A stretch of 64,000 nucleotides of DNA, taken from assembly GCA_008921705.1 (NCBI GenBank), contig VFFE01008908.1, forward strand, positions 107,292-171,291, written 5' to 3'. Of the stretch, positions 1 to 12,392 are shown in pieces. The position numbers were made by a program, and so were the translations under genes. The notes beneath the pieces are model-generated. The model made no database searches and was not told where the DNA came from. It worked only from the letters and a program-made list of their open reading frames with translations. The stretch comes from Burhinus oedicnemus (taxonomy: Eukaryota > Chordata > Aves > Charadriiformes > Burhinidae). Numbering within the stretch: the stretch's first letter is position 1; every line of letters begins with the position of its first letter.

Positions 1-1989
1 TGGATAGGGAATGGGGTTAGCTTGGTTTTCGGAAAAATACAGGTTGGGCAATGAGAAAGGAGCAGATCACCAGCGGAGCAGGTGATCGTTTGTAAAATGC
101 TCTCTGTTTCTGTGTATTTAATAAGTCTTGAAGCAACAGCCACAAGAGATCCCTTTGCTGCTGCCCATGCTCCCCTCTCAATTCTTTAAGTTTTGCACAT
201 CTTAATTTTACATGCATAAAATATTTTAGGATTTCACTTTTTTATTTCATTTTTTTAAGTCTTCGGCGGTTGCATATTTGACATGGTTTTGTTATCCTAG
301 ATGTTATGTTATGATCTGGCACACGGAGCATTAATTCCTTTATCAGCTCTATTTCCTTTACAGTTGTTCATTTAATTGAGCTCCTCTGTGTATTTTACAA
401 AACAAGATGCATTCATTACAACTTGCAGACCTCAGATAGTATTGTAACATGTTTCAGAAAAATAGCACTTTTGTAGATAGTTGTGGAAGTTGGGTGTTTG
501 GTTTATTTTTCAGATGATGGGAGGAAGCAGTAGCAGAATTCTTGCATGCATAATCAGCAGGAACTTTCCAGAAGCTCTTTATTCTAGCTATTTTCTTCTA
601 AAGCTGTGTTTATTCTAAGAATTCGGCTGAGGCAGTTGAAATATGTGTCTGCAGTGTAGAACAAAATACTCCTTGTTACTCTCCTTGTTCTGCTTTGGCT
701 TGTGCAAACAGTTTTAATCCAAAGGAAGAGGTCATACAGTCTGTGACTGCGGGATCGTACGATGCAGTTTAGGGTGCAAATTAGGTTGCTCTTACAGCAC
801 ATCCTGACATTGAATAGTCTTGTCTTGAATGAACTGTAAATAGAGTGTATCCTTCTCTTTCACAAGCCCTTGGAGCAGGAAGCCACATGCCTTGGCTCTA
901 CAGTGTTCAGGAGCCAGCACATCTGTGTGACGGTGCACCTGCATGTGGCTGGAGATGTTCAAATACTGTCTTCAGTGCAGATTTTGAACATTAAACACAC
1001 ATCGCTGGTTGTAAACAGCCCTGCATACTGCTGGGGATTCAGCACCAGAAAGGCCATTTCCAGAAGCACGGAGCAACCTCTGCCGAGCTTGGCAGTGATG
1101 AACCCTTCCAGTCCCAGGTCAAACAGCTGGTTTTGGAGAGGTTGTGGGGCCACAGCGCTGTTTATTAGGAGGTTCTCCATTGCCTTGGCATCGTGCAGGA
1201 AAAGGTATGGGCAACCACAGGAGTGCTCACGATTGCCTGCTGTTGTTGGCCGAGGCAAGCTGGAGAGGCTTATTTGGTGTCCTGTTGTTTCTCTCTGCTG
1301 TTGTCTTTCCCTCTCCCAGACATCTCTGCCGGTGGCTCAGAGATGGGCATTGCTCTTCAGCCATGGGTGAATGCAGAAGAGGGATTAAGAGCTTGGCTTC
1401 CTGCATCCTGACTCAAAAGTAGGCATATGTGCTTTTTTTGGTGAGTAGAAACAAATCGGTTTCGACAGAGCTTTTTTAGGGAGTTTTCTCAGGCACAGGA
1501 TGAAATTTTGAGGTGGAAAAAATTCACGCTTTTTTTTTCCCCCTCTATTGGGCCAGTGTGGTGAGGACCAACTGTATTTTTGGGTGCTCGGGATCCAAGT
1601 GTCCCTGTTGAGCATGTTGGCTGTTGAGGAATGTGTGCAGTACGTACGTGTCTTCAGTACAGAAATGTGGTGGGGTGCTTATCCTTGCTCTGGACCCAGG
1701 CTGGAGCTGTTCCTGGGAAAGAAAACATCAAGACAAAACCGGGGAGGAAGCACCTCTTCTGTACCACTTACTCTGTCCTGGCTGATGCTAAACCGGTATA
1801 TTGGGTACTTTTGGGGGTGGGGGAGTGTGTCAGCTTGTGCACCAACATTCACAGGCACATGTATGTTTTTTTCTTCTGCGTCGTGCTGTCCTAGCTGTAA
1901 TCTGATAGCCATAGCCCTCGGACAGGGCAAGGCAAGGAGACTGGGTATGTTTCCACAAAAGCTTAGCTAAGTGCATTTTTCTTATTGTG
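1..1989. other. non-coding DNA, AT-rich to mixed
   Basis: I see no gene, RNA gene or recognisable repeat here. A minus-strand open frame of 99 codons (959-1258) has fairly protein-like composition but no domain I recognise and no clear splice context; it is discussed as a finding. The first 800 bases are AT-rich with short T runs. Confidence 0.6.
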
Positions 1990-2072
1990 TTATGGGCCTG
2001 ATTCTTGAGAGGGGTTAGATGCTCTCAGTTGTGGGTGCTCAGCATTTTTGCAAGTCACCCTGCTTAGAAGTT
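1990..2072. repeat. relic of an ancient palindromic interspersed repeat (MITE-like)
   Basis: The block opens with gggcctgattcttgagagg and continues with gtgggtgctcagcattttt. That combination of a 'gggcctgatt' terminus and a 'gggtgctcagca' core is what I remember of an old palindromic non-autonomous repeat common in turtle, crocodile and bird genomes. Only one arm and part of the core can be seen. The family name is not assigned because no search was possible. Confidence 0.45.
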
Positions 2073-5000
2073 GGTGGTTACGTTTTTTTTAATGGGAAAG
2101 AGCATTTTTCCATTTTCTTCTCCATAAACTGAAACCACTAAAGAGCCCTTGCTTAGTTTTCCACATAGAAGCACACACTGATGGGAGCATGAGAGGGACT
2201 GCAGGTCTTTAAGTGTGTGAAAACAAGGAGTCCTAATGAAAATGGTTTTGCAACTTAATTGTAGTGGGTGTGCCTTTGTTTGCGAAAAGAAATGAAAGTG
2301 CTGGAGGCCGAAGTGCTTTCCTTACCCTCCGAATAGTGACGATAGCAGTATAAACTTCCCCGGCCAGTTTTGCCAACGTGCCCAAGATCTGCAAGTCCCT
2401 GCAAAGCTTTGGCACTCTGCTCACTGGGACCCTTTCTATGGACTTTGAGCCTTGCATTGCCCTCCAGAAATGCCATGTTTTGCATGGCAGACCTTTCTTG
2501 GGCTCCAGAGTGCCCTTCTTAAAAAGTGGCTGGTTCACATCACGTTTGGGGGAGTCAATGTGTCTTTTCCAATGGTTTTGAGATTCATGACTTGCTCCGT
2601 GGATGGAGATGCAGACCTCCACATAGCCAGCATTAAGCCTATTGAAGACAAGGGGCTTGCTCTTCCTAGCATGCTATCTTGAACCCCTTTGGAGTAGTCC
2701 ATGAACCCCTACGAATGTGTTGCCTGGGGCCCAAACCCACTGTTGCCTTCTGCTTCAGCCTTCTCAGCTACCCAGTGCCCCATAGAAACACGATCCATTT
2801 TAAATAGATGCTGTTTGCAGCATCTTGGACTTGCTCTGTGAGGATGAGAAATGTTAACATAAATTCTTTAAATAACATCTAGTAGTGTTGAATGCAAAGA
2901 ATTATAAAACATTTTTATATTCTGAGACTCATTTGCATCTTCACATTAAAAACTGGTTTTCTTCTCAGGGAATGGTTGCAAGATCTGATTTGTTTTGAAA
3001 TCAAAGCTAAATTTGTGTTCTTGCATTCCTCTTTGCCCTTCATTTGACAAATTTTTCTTGTTCTATAAATACAGAATTGTAAACAAGGGCTAATCCTTAG
3101 CAACAACCTGGAAAGTTAACATTTCTCTCCAGCTCCTATTATAATTAATTCAGACACTCTGAATATGATGTGATTTACACATAGTATTCCTAAGGCCAGG
3201 AGGTACTAATATCTTGTTAGAGAACTGAGGAAAAGAACACGCTTTTGTGTGCGCCATATAACATAATTGCACTGCATTTTCTTTCATAAGAAGATGTTTG
3301 AAGATGCTTTTTACTTTACATTTAAAAAATGGAAGGCTTCTGCTTTTGCATTTGGCTGAAATTGTCTTAAATGTGTTTTCCCTCCTGCAGCAGTCAACAT
3401 TGTCAAAACATTTTGCAAAATATGTTTTAATAATATGGGTTAAGACCATCATTATATTAATTTAATTCTCGGTGTAGGTAAATTTGTAAGATGCTTCCAC
3501 TTTGTCATAAAAGTTTTTCATGGTAAACATCATCTGTTTTCCCTGTGCAGAAAAGAGAGGATATAGTCGATAAAAGGATAAATCCCTTGTGTTAAATTGT
3601 TTAAATATAGCTTGAACAGTCTTTCTCTCATGGTCCATCCTTTTATTTTATTTAATTTTCATTTAATTCTGCTTTGTTTTGTTTATATTTGTTCAGGGAG
3701 TGTTTTTGTAGTGTTAATCTATGTAAGCCACATACAGTTGAAAACTGCAACTCCCAAAAGGCTGTGATTAAAACATTATGGATGTGGCAAACCACAAATG
3801 CAAAAGTAAGTTTACATTAGATTTTCTTCATAAAATATTTTATTCAAGTTCTGTAATACCTTGGTATCGTGGTCAGCATTGCCATAAAAATTCTGTGTTA
3901 TATGGAATGATACAATCTGTGAAGCATTTCCCATTATGTAGACACCATGTCTTTAAATTATAGCAATTTCTTAAGATTTTAAAGCAAAATGAGCTCTTAG
4001 AAGTGTGATTAATAGCAGGGAATGAGGCTAACACTGGGTCATCAGTGGCACTCCATTACAAAAAAGGTTGGACTAATAAAAGCATCCATCTATTTGACCA
4101 ATAAAGCATTTGAATGATATGCTTATAGTTTTTATCATACTGTAGTTACTTTGTACTGAATAAACTGTGATTTTACGTGCTGGAAAAGGAGTGTGGAACA
4201 GGCAGCACGGCTGAGGTGAGAGCAGTTGTCTCGAGTAGGGAAATATCAGGACTTTTATGTGAAGCTTGATGTTTTCAGAAGCCTTCAGGTTGCGGTGTCT
4301 AAATTTTTGAAGCTGCTGTGAAATATCTAAATCCCCCGTGACCCGTGCCTGCCTGCCCACAGTCGTTCGGTGAGGCTGGCCCTCGCTGTCCTGCAGGGAG
4401 GGGAGAAAGGAGGGTATTGTGTGTAATCATTAATTCAGAGTTAAGTCCCCGGCAGCCCCAGACATCAGAAATATTCTGCTGAAGCACAGGAAATGGGGCA
4501 GCACTTCTGTTTTCCTGGTGTGCGGACGCCAACCCCGTCCTCGAGTCGCACCTTTCATCCTGCCCGCTATTATGCTGTCAACCTGATGTGTTAAAAAATA
4601 CAAGGTTGCCTGAACAATACTGCATTTGGGTTTTATTTAAATACCTGTCTTATTAGTAGGTTGTACTGATTTCATGGGTTTGAACTTTATTTTTTTTTTA
4701 CTACAATGAAAGGCTAAATATTTTCTGAAAAAGAAAACGGAGGTTCTTGGCTAGGCATGGACGGTGCAGGATTGTGCTGTGAAGAAAAGTACCAAATATT
4801 CTAACACTTGTGAAAAAATGATGAGTGGGGAGGCTTCTGGCCACCGTGCTGTTTGCATGTGAAATGGTGAGGGAGGGAAGATTAGTGCCAGGGCCAGCTG
4901 TGACCTTGGATGCTTCATATATTTGAAACTGGGATGATTTTACCCAGTGTTTGGTGGAGGTGCTGGTGCGCATCGGAAGGTAGTGGTGAACCAGGCCGGG

Positions 5001-5084
5001 GCCACGATGCAGCTGGGAGAAAAAAGGACCTGTGGTGTAGACCACAACTACATTCTCTATCCTCGTCCAACTAATACAATCCTT
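2073..5084. other. non-coding DNA
   Basis: Nothing supports a gene. Roughly 2800-4180 is AT-rich; 4300-4560 is GC-richer with a few CpGs (around 4505-4560). Open frames on both strands are short, overlap one another and lack recognisable protein motifs. Confidence 0.6.
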
Positions 5085-5215
5085 AAAGGGCTTATTTTAC
5101 ATAGGCGAGGGATGAAGAGACTTCTGGAGGTCACACGCAGGGATTGTGTCAGGGCAGGAATGTAACCCAGAGCCCTGGATTAACCCCTACTGATAGGACC
5201 ATCCATCTTGTCTCC
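5085..5215 (+). mobile_element. MIR-like tRNA-derived SINE relic
   Basis: The segment follows the order of a MIR-type core: a 'cttattttacatagg' stretch like the 'cattttacagatgagg' part, then gaggtcacacgcagggatt, then gggcaggaatgtaaccca, then a tail with 'taacccctactgataggaccatcc'. These correspond to the 'aaggtcacac', 'gcagagc.gggattcgaaccca' and 'taaccactagaccatcc' parts of MIR-family and sauropsid MIR-like SINEs as I remember them. Divergence is high, as expected for an insertion predating birds. No target-site duplication is evident. Confidence 0.6.
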
Positions 5216-6141
5216 CTGTACTTCAGATCTTTCCCGAAATCCACGTGCAGGATAGAGAAGTTACAGAAACATCCCTGGAGGAGCGTTGTGATGGGCAACT
5301 TCTTGAGCGTTACGGGGATGAGAGACGGAAAAGGAAAGGCATTCTAGAGGGTGGCAAACACAGGGGACTTTGGTGTCTTGAGCACCTTGAGAACTAATGT
5401 CCCAGTGCCTCGGGGCCAAGAGATGGACATCGGATGGGGAACAGTTGGGGTGTAGAGGTTTCAGTTGTGAGAAGACCACCTCAGAGGGGCTTCTGGCCCT
5501 GCTTGGGTTAATGAAAAGGAGCTGGGGAGATCTGCAGGGATCAGAGAATGGTGGTCGGAGGCAGAAGTGTGAGGGTTGAGGATGGGAGAGAGAAAGAAGG
5601 AGGAAGAGGGCTGAACCATGCCTTGCTGCTTCAGCCTCGTGTGGCACTGTGTACAGAGAGCTACAGGGCAGGGAGCTGGCGTGGGCATGGATGTATGTGT
5701 ATAAAATCACATATGTACGTGGTCATGCTGGGCAAATTGTGCAGCAAGCTGTCATTTTGCTTGTTTCTTCTAGGGGAGAAATGAAAATTTTGCTTCCCAC
5801 CTTTTGCAGTGGCTGATTTTTTTAAAAAATGTAATTAGATCTTTTACATCAGTGGTTTGGCCGGTAAATCTTGTTTTGTAAAACACTTTCAAGTGTTTTC
5901 AACTCCTTTCTTTACCCTTTATCGGAACAGATGCACAGCTATGTATTTTCCCCTGCTGCCTGTTGTCTTGAGGTTGCACAGCGAGACTGCAAAGGCTTTT
6001 TGTTTGTTGTTGTTGAAGGGGAGGAAAAACCCCTCAATCCACAGAAGAGTTAACAGGATTTCACTTGATCTGCTCGTTTATGCAATGAGTAATGCGAGGT
6101 TGGTAACAGCAAATTGTTGTTTATAAGCAAACATGGCACTG

Positions 6142-6519
6142 TGTAAACAAGAAGGCCTGGTCCCCAACTGGTTTGATTTCATGGTGGTCAGCAGCTGATG
6201 TATGTAACGTACAACCTTTCTGCTTCTCGAAATGTCAGAAGAATGACTATTTGTTTGTCTTGAGTTCTTCCCAGCTGTTTACTCTGTAATGCATTTGCCT
6301 CAACCTTGATTCCCTAAGAGTGGCCCCTTTCTCCTCCCTGCTCTGTTTACATTAGTCCTGCCCCGAGTGTCACCTATGAAATCTGTTGATTATTCCACCT
6401 GGTTAATGTTAAATTGCTCTTGCAAGATGATGTGTTTGTTCATAAACACAAATGCTGGGCCCCTTGTTTACTGTACCCATGGCAGCAATCAGTTATTAAA
6501 CAAATATTGCTTTGTTTGC
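6142..6519. promoter_or_regulatory. cluster of forkhead (FOX)-type motifs
   Basis: Within 380 bases I count TGTAAACAA (6142-6150), TGTTTAC (6276-6282), TGTTTACA (6344-6351), ATAAACA (6442-6448), TTGTTTAC (6464-6471) and TTGTTTGC (6512-6519). Four of these hold the full RTAAACA core on one strand or the other. Forkhead proteins bind this core, and close groups of sites occur in enhancers. Whether this DNA is bound in any tissue is inference only. Confidence 0.35.
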
Positions 6520-9500
6520 GGGTGTGAGCAGCAGTTTATCCTGCAAGGTCTGGAAAAAAACCTTTAAATGCTGGGATTTTGATAAAGGAGAAAAAGGGGA
6601 GCTTGTCCCTGGAATGTGGCTGAAACTCACTTTGGTTTGCTTTGCTTATCTTTAACTTGGGTGAAGGGGCTAGAAAGATTAGCAAGTTGTTTGGTTTTTC
6701 CAAGAGATTTCCTTAGTGTAATGATATCTATCCAGTTGTTTGCTTTTTTCAGAAGGGAGAGAGCACTCCTGCAAGACGACTAGCACAGCAGTAGACGGCT
6801 GATGGCTAGAAAATCCTGCACGGAGCAGACAAGGAGTTAGAAGGTCTAGGACAAAGATATAGGGCTATGAACCAGGTAATCACCCCGAAAGTACAACCTT
6901 GCATTCTGTGTCAGTGTTTGGTCGGGAGCTTTTTGGTTTCCCTCTTTTCTCATGTTGGATTTTAATTGATGCCTGTGCCCTCGGTGGAGTTTGAAAAGGC
7001 AAAGATTTCACTTTTATTGCTGAGGAGATCTGAGGAAAATCTGTTTTAGAAGCACAGCCGTTTGAATGGAGAGAAAATACCAAATTTAAAAACGTGTGCT
7101 GTCGCTCCTCCTCCTTGTTGAGTGAGATGACAGAGCTGCTTTTCTTCTTTTTATAACTGTAATACTGCGTTTGTATCTGCTAATTTCTGTATGCTGGCTG
7201 TTTGCTCTTTGGTTTCTGCAAGTCCTAATTAGAGAGCGCCATCCTGGCAATTTTTGCTTTTGGGTTGTTTTGCAAATGAGCAAGAAAAATCCACTCACAC
7301 CATCTTTGTTTTCCAGAATTATTGTTTGTTATTGTTTCTGAATGGGGCTTGGATTTCAAATGCCAGGCAGGACCTGTTAGCACTAACAGTAAATTGTTAG
7401 GGCTTCGCACACAAAGGGAGTAAACCCTCTTAGAGTGACCTTGAGAAAGAAATGTCAACTCTTTTTATATGAAGGTGGTGCCTGTTCCTTTATGCGTGAA
7501 TTAATGTGTTAAAATATCTTGAATATACAGTTATATTGAGCTTTTGAAGGGTTAAATTAAATAATTGTCCTTTTCATCCCTTGGAAAAGCAAGCAACAAA
7601 ATATGCACAAAAATGTGATATATTGTATTCACTATCTTGCACCAGTGGTCCAAACATATTGTGTGTTTTGTCTACTAGAGCGGTGTCGGGGCTGGAAGGG
7701 AAGCAGGAGGTACCTGAAGTGTGTAAGTGCACAAGCTCGTCGTTAACTGACTCGTGTTACTGCAATGAATCAAACCTTCGGGGCATTAAACTAAGTGAAA
7801 ATAGTGAAGTGAAAATTGTATTGTGCAGAAGTATTGCAAAGTTGCACCTGGCTTTGAGGTGGTTTTTGACTTCTGGAGGCTGGTAGCGAGTTTAGAAACG
7901 CTTTAATGGAGATACGCACAGAGGGTGGGAGTCTTAATTCATCTACAGCCAGCACTTGGTCTTGCAAGGTTTGATATCATCTCATTGAAGCCGTGCTGCT
8001 GCTGTCTAGCATAAACTAACTATTTACTAAATGCAGCTTTGGCCTTTTACTTGGTTGAATAGTCTCCTGTTTTTCTGTGAGACAGACTGTGAGAGTTTAT
8101 GTTGCAAGCTCAGAGCAGTGTGCATACAAACAAATAAGTCCTGGGCTGTGAGAACAGCTCGGCAGTTTCTGTTCCTGTTTTACACGAAACCGTGGGGAGC
8201 CCGGCACGCTGCTGCGCCCAGGCTGGGGTGTGCAGGTGGGTACCTCTCAAGAGACACCAGCCGTGAGGCCGGCACCAAGGCAGCTCTGCAGCCGCTCTGT
8301 GCCTCACTGTGCTGCGGTTAAGCGTCCCTCCTCCCGGAGGAGTTTTTCCTCCAGTGTGGATGGTGCTCGTGTCCATACGGTAGCTGTCGCAGAGTCGTAT
8401 GGTACAATGAAGTATGGTTTCTTGTTTGGTTTGGGATTTTTTTGCCGCCCACCATTCCTTTCCTTCCAAATAAATGATGATCCCAGTGATGGTAAAGATG
8501 ATTTGTGTCAAGCTCGCGGCTGAAAGACAGCTCTCCCCAAGAGAGAGGAAGGAACCTCACTCTGCCGATGATGGTATGTAAATGATTGCATCATATTTGC
8601 CAATCGCTTGGAAGTGGCCCAGCTATAGAGCTTATATGCAGCTATGGCATGAGCTTCATGCTGAATATGGATTTTAATAGCTGTCAAGCTGAGAGGCATA
8701 GATTGAGATGGAGCTGGCTTTGCAAAGGGGGTTTGTTTATCCGGGGTGAGACTGGGAGTAACTTCTGTGTGGATGTTTAAAATGAAGGGAGGATGCAAAA
8801 ACCTCATTCAGGGAAAGCTGAGTTGTCCATTCTCTTTGCCTAACACTTTGGGTCTTACCCTGAGAAAAGGAGTGAGGCCTGTTGTCTTCACAGCTTGCTA
8901 TGTTTTGATGCAGTAGCTTTTCCTGGGGACCAGCTCTAGCTCTTTTGAGCAGACAAAATGGGAACCTTTTAATGTCTGTTTCAATTAATTTTCCTTGGAT
9001 TTGCTTGTTCTCTGTTCTCACTGTTTGTGGTCAGCAACACCCTCAGCAGAAGAGACTTCCTTAGGGGTAACTGCAGTGACTGATTCTCTAAAAAGTTTAA
9101 GTTGTTTGGCCATGATTTCACAATAAGTCAGTATGGCACAAGTGGGATTAGGCTTCTGACTCTCCTTCCCTTCTCTTCACCACAGCTGTCTTAAATTTCA
9201 GCTCCTGCAGAGCATCAGTCAGCCTTTCACTGAGCTGCTTCCAAATGATTTCAGGTTCCTGTGGCCCTAATGATACACGCTGCTGCTGGAAAGAAGTAAC
9301 CCAGACAGCGCAAGCCATGCACACAAACAGTAAAAGAGGTTGTGTTGTTGTATACAGTTAAATAAATAAGTTGTGGCAGCCTTCATCTAGACAGGAGTAG
9401 GTGAGGATGCTACTCAGGAGACTTTAGGGTGGCAAGTGGACATAAGCCCCGGTACAAGTTGAGGTTGGTGGAAGTTCAGCTTCTTACTGGAGTGACTCCC

Positions 9501-12380
9501 AGGGAGGCGGTAAGGCAACCCGTGTTGTTCTCCCGTTGGCCAAGGTGATGTGCTCGAGCATTTTTGGAAAGCACTGGCTTTTCACTCGCTGAATTCAGTT
9601 ATGGCTTCATGTTTTCCTCCTCCTTGTTCCTTTTTTACCTTCCTCGCCTCCCCATGGCTCAGCATCACCAAGTAGCTCTTCCCCAGCATTGAGAGGGCAG
9701 GGAAGCGGAGCAGCCCCATGTGAGCTGGGTGCCAGGGCCGTGGTTCAGCTCATGGGGATGCTCCGAGAGCAGCGTGATTTGTTTCCTTTCCCTGGGGAGG
9801 CTCGGCACATCACCTCTGCGATGCGCTCGACCTCTGCTGACCCAAGGCTTGGGACAAGTCCAACTGAGAGAAGAGCGCCAGAGCTGCGCTTGTGTCAGGA
9901 GGCAAAGCCAAGGATGTGCTCTGGATAATCCCATTTCTTCTGGACCCTTTATTTCCTAAGCAGTAAATGAAATTTCAGATTTTAGATACGTCTAGACATA
10001 TACAGTGCACGATAAAGTTGATAATACATTAATCATTTTTAACAACAGGTAATATGCATAATTTATGGTGTTACAGTGCTATCTTTTTTGATATTTATGA
10101 TGGATAATGCTCAGTTTTTGCCCTCATATTACTGCTTTAAATTATACCACAAGAAAATTAATGAGAAAGTAGATTTATGGGTTTCATTTGTTTGTCAATT
10201 CGGAAATTAATTGGGTGTTAATTTTAGCCGTCCCTCATCAGACCAGGTCTTTAGTATGTGTGCATTACTTTGCATTCATTGAAGCCTACCTCCCATTTAC
10301 TGTGGGTCACTAGCTTTGCATACATTAAAATAGCCCTCAGGCTCATTCTCTTGATTACTTTTTGAACTGCCATGCATTAGAAAATTTACGCCTTTCTGTT
10401 ATAATTATGAAAATTTGCTATTGGAAGATGGTGCTTGCATAACAGCAAGTATACAGTCTTGCTCAGCGATGTAAGATCATATAGCAAATCCCAATACATT
10501 TTTGTTCTAATCCTAGAAAATAGCACTCTCGACAATCTTTGTTGTGCGAGTTTCATCCTTTGAAATTTCAAGGATCCATTTTAATGCATTGAATTACCTC
10601 TTTAAGCTGAGGAAATATCAAAGGATTTCACCTCATTGCTGTCTCTTTGTTTCCTCTTTCCACACATACTGTGCATGTTCCTCCCTTGCCTTGCTCCAGG
10701 TTTGCCTCACCTCCTCCAAACACCGCTGTCAGACGTGACTCAGCATCGCTTTTCAGGACAGCAGAGCCTGACTCGCTCCGTGCCTTACTATTTCGGTTGA
10801 TTCTTAAAGATCATCCTTAATTGCTCTTTGAATCCCTTTCTCCTTTCTCATACTCCTGCACAATTCAGCAACCACCAGTACTGTGTAGGCGAGTGGCCTT
10901 CAAAGGGGTAAGCATGAAGTTTTATCCAAAAAGTACCCTAATGTACTGACAGTTGATCTATAGTTAGTTAGTACATAATTATACCTAAAATACACCCTGT
11001 CAGCAGGATAAATGACGGCTACTGAAAACTCTAAAAGCATGACGGGTATTCACCCATCTGCAATGACGAGAGCTGAGGGGTTTGTAAGTTGAGAAAGGCT
11101 GGTGAGTTCAGCGTGATCTGATTTAGTTAAATCATGCCATATGTTGGGATGGCTCTTTCTAATAGTCGTGCTAACCACAAACACAGCCAGAGAGAAGTCA
11201 TATGGTCCACCTGGCTAGTTTGGACTCCCCTCCCCAGCGTTATTTCTGTACTTAGCGTGGTGGCAGCCCTCGAGCTGCTCATGTGAAGCTGGCTGATTCA
11301 CAGTTAATTGTGACATGGTGTAATTTAGTAAATGAGCAGCTGAACATCTGTACGCCTTCCCCCACGGTAGATCAAAGCCTTACCTTACACAAGGCTTTTA
11401 ATTTCCACTAGTGAATCCTTTTTCTTTTACTGAACTCATGGATGGTGGGACGGTGCTGCTGGCTGCCTCACCAACCTAGGGACAGGGTGTCAGCTGGAGG
11501 AGATGGGTGTTCCAGCATCGGCTGGAGACCCTCAAAGCATGTTCCTGGAAAAATTCAGAAGCGAAGGTGGGATGTGGAGCCCAAGGCACTTTTTCCTGCA
11601 GGGCACTTGCTCCAGCGATACCAGGACTAAAAGGGACCACCTGTGAGTTGGACAGTGGTCTCCTGGGAAAGCCGTTGTGGTCCTCGTTACTGATAACAGG
11701 CAGCGCCGGGAGTGCCAGGCTGCTTCTGCATTGCTTTTGTACCTGTGCTTGCGGGTAAGAAGCAGCTTTGCTCGGGCTTTGTGTATTGACTTGCTGGTCG
11801 TGTTCTGGAGCGCGTTTTGTTTTCGAGACGTAAAATCCTGCCTTTGCAGCATTGCGTTGTCATGAAATGCTTCCAAACACCATTTGGGTTTTTTTTATAA
11901 GTATACAGAGACGTGCTCTAAAGTTAGTCCTGAGCTTACTTTGGGGAACTGCTTGCAAGAAATAGGTAAAATGTTTTCTTATAAACCATGCATGTATGGA
12001 TAGTATGCCTGCTGGGGAATTTAGGACTAGATCTTGTCGTTTGATCACTTACTTAAAACTGATTTTACCATTAACTCTTCCGTCTATAAAAGTAGAAATA
12101 TATTTTATAAAACTGTGTTGTGTTTAATTTACATGTCCTTTCATGGCTAGGCCAAGTTCTTTAAGGGCATTTATTCTGCTTCATATAAATAATTGATCAG
12201 CTAAGTTAATTTACTTCTGCCTGACTTGGTCAACCTTAATTAACTGCCCTGGAATAAAGACTGAACTTTTTGTTAGCTTAAAATCTTTCATAAATGTGAC
12301 AAAGAAGGGATGTATTATGACAACATTTTTGCTCTATCACTGTTCCCAGGGGACAGAAATGTTGAATGATCTTTATGTGC

Positions 12381-12392
12381 ATATATATATAT
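12381..12392. repeat. short (AT)n microsatellite
   Basis: Six uninterrupted AT units inside AT-rich DNA. It is too short to be strongly polymorphic. Confidence 0.7.
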
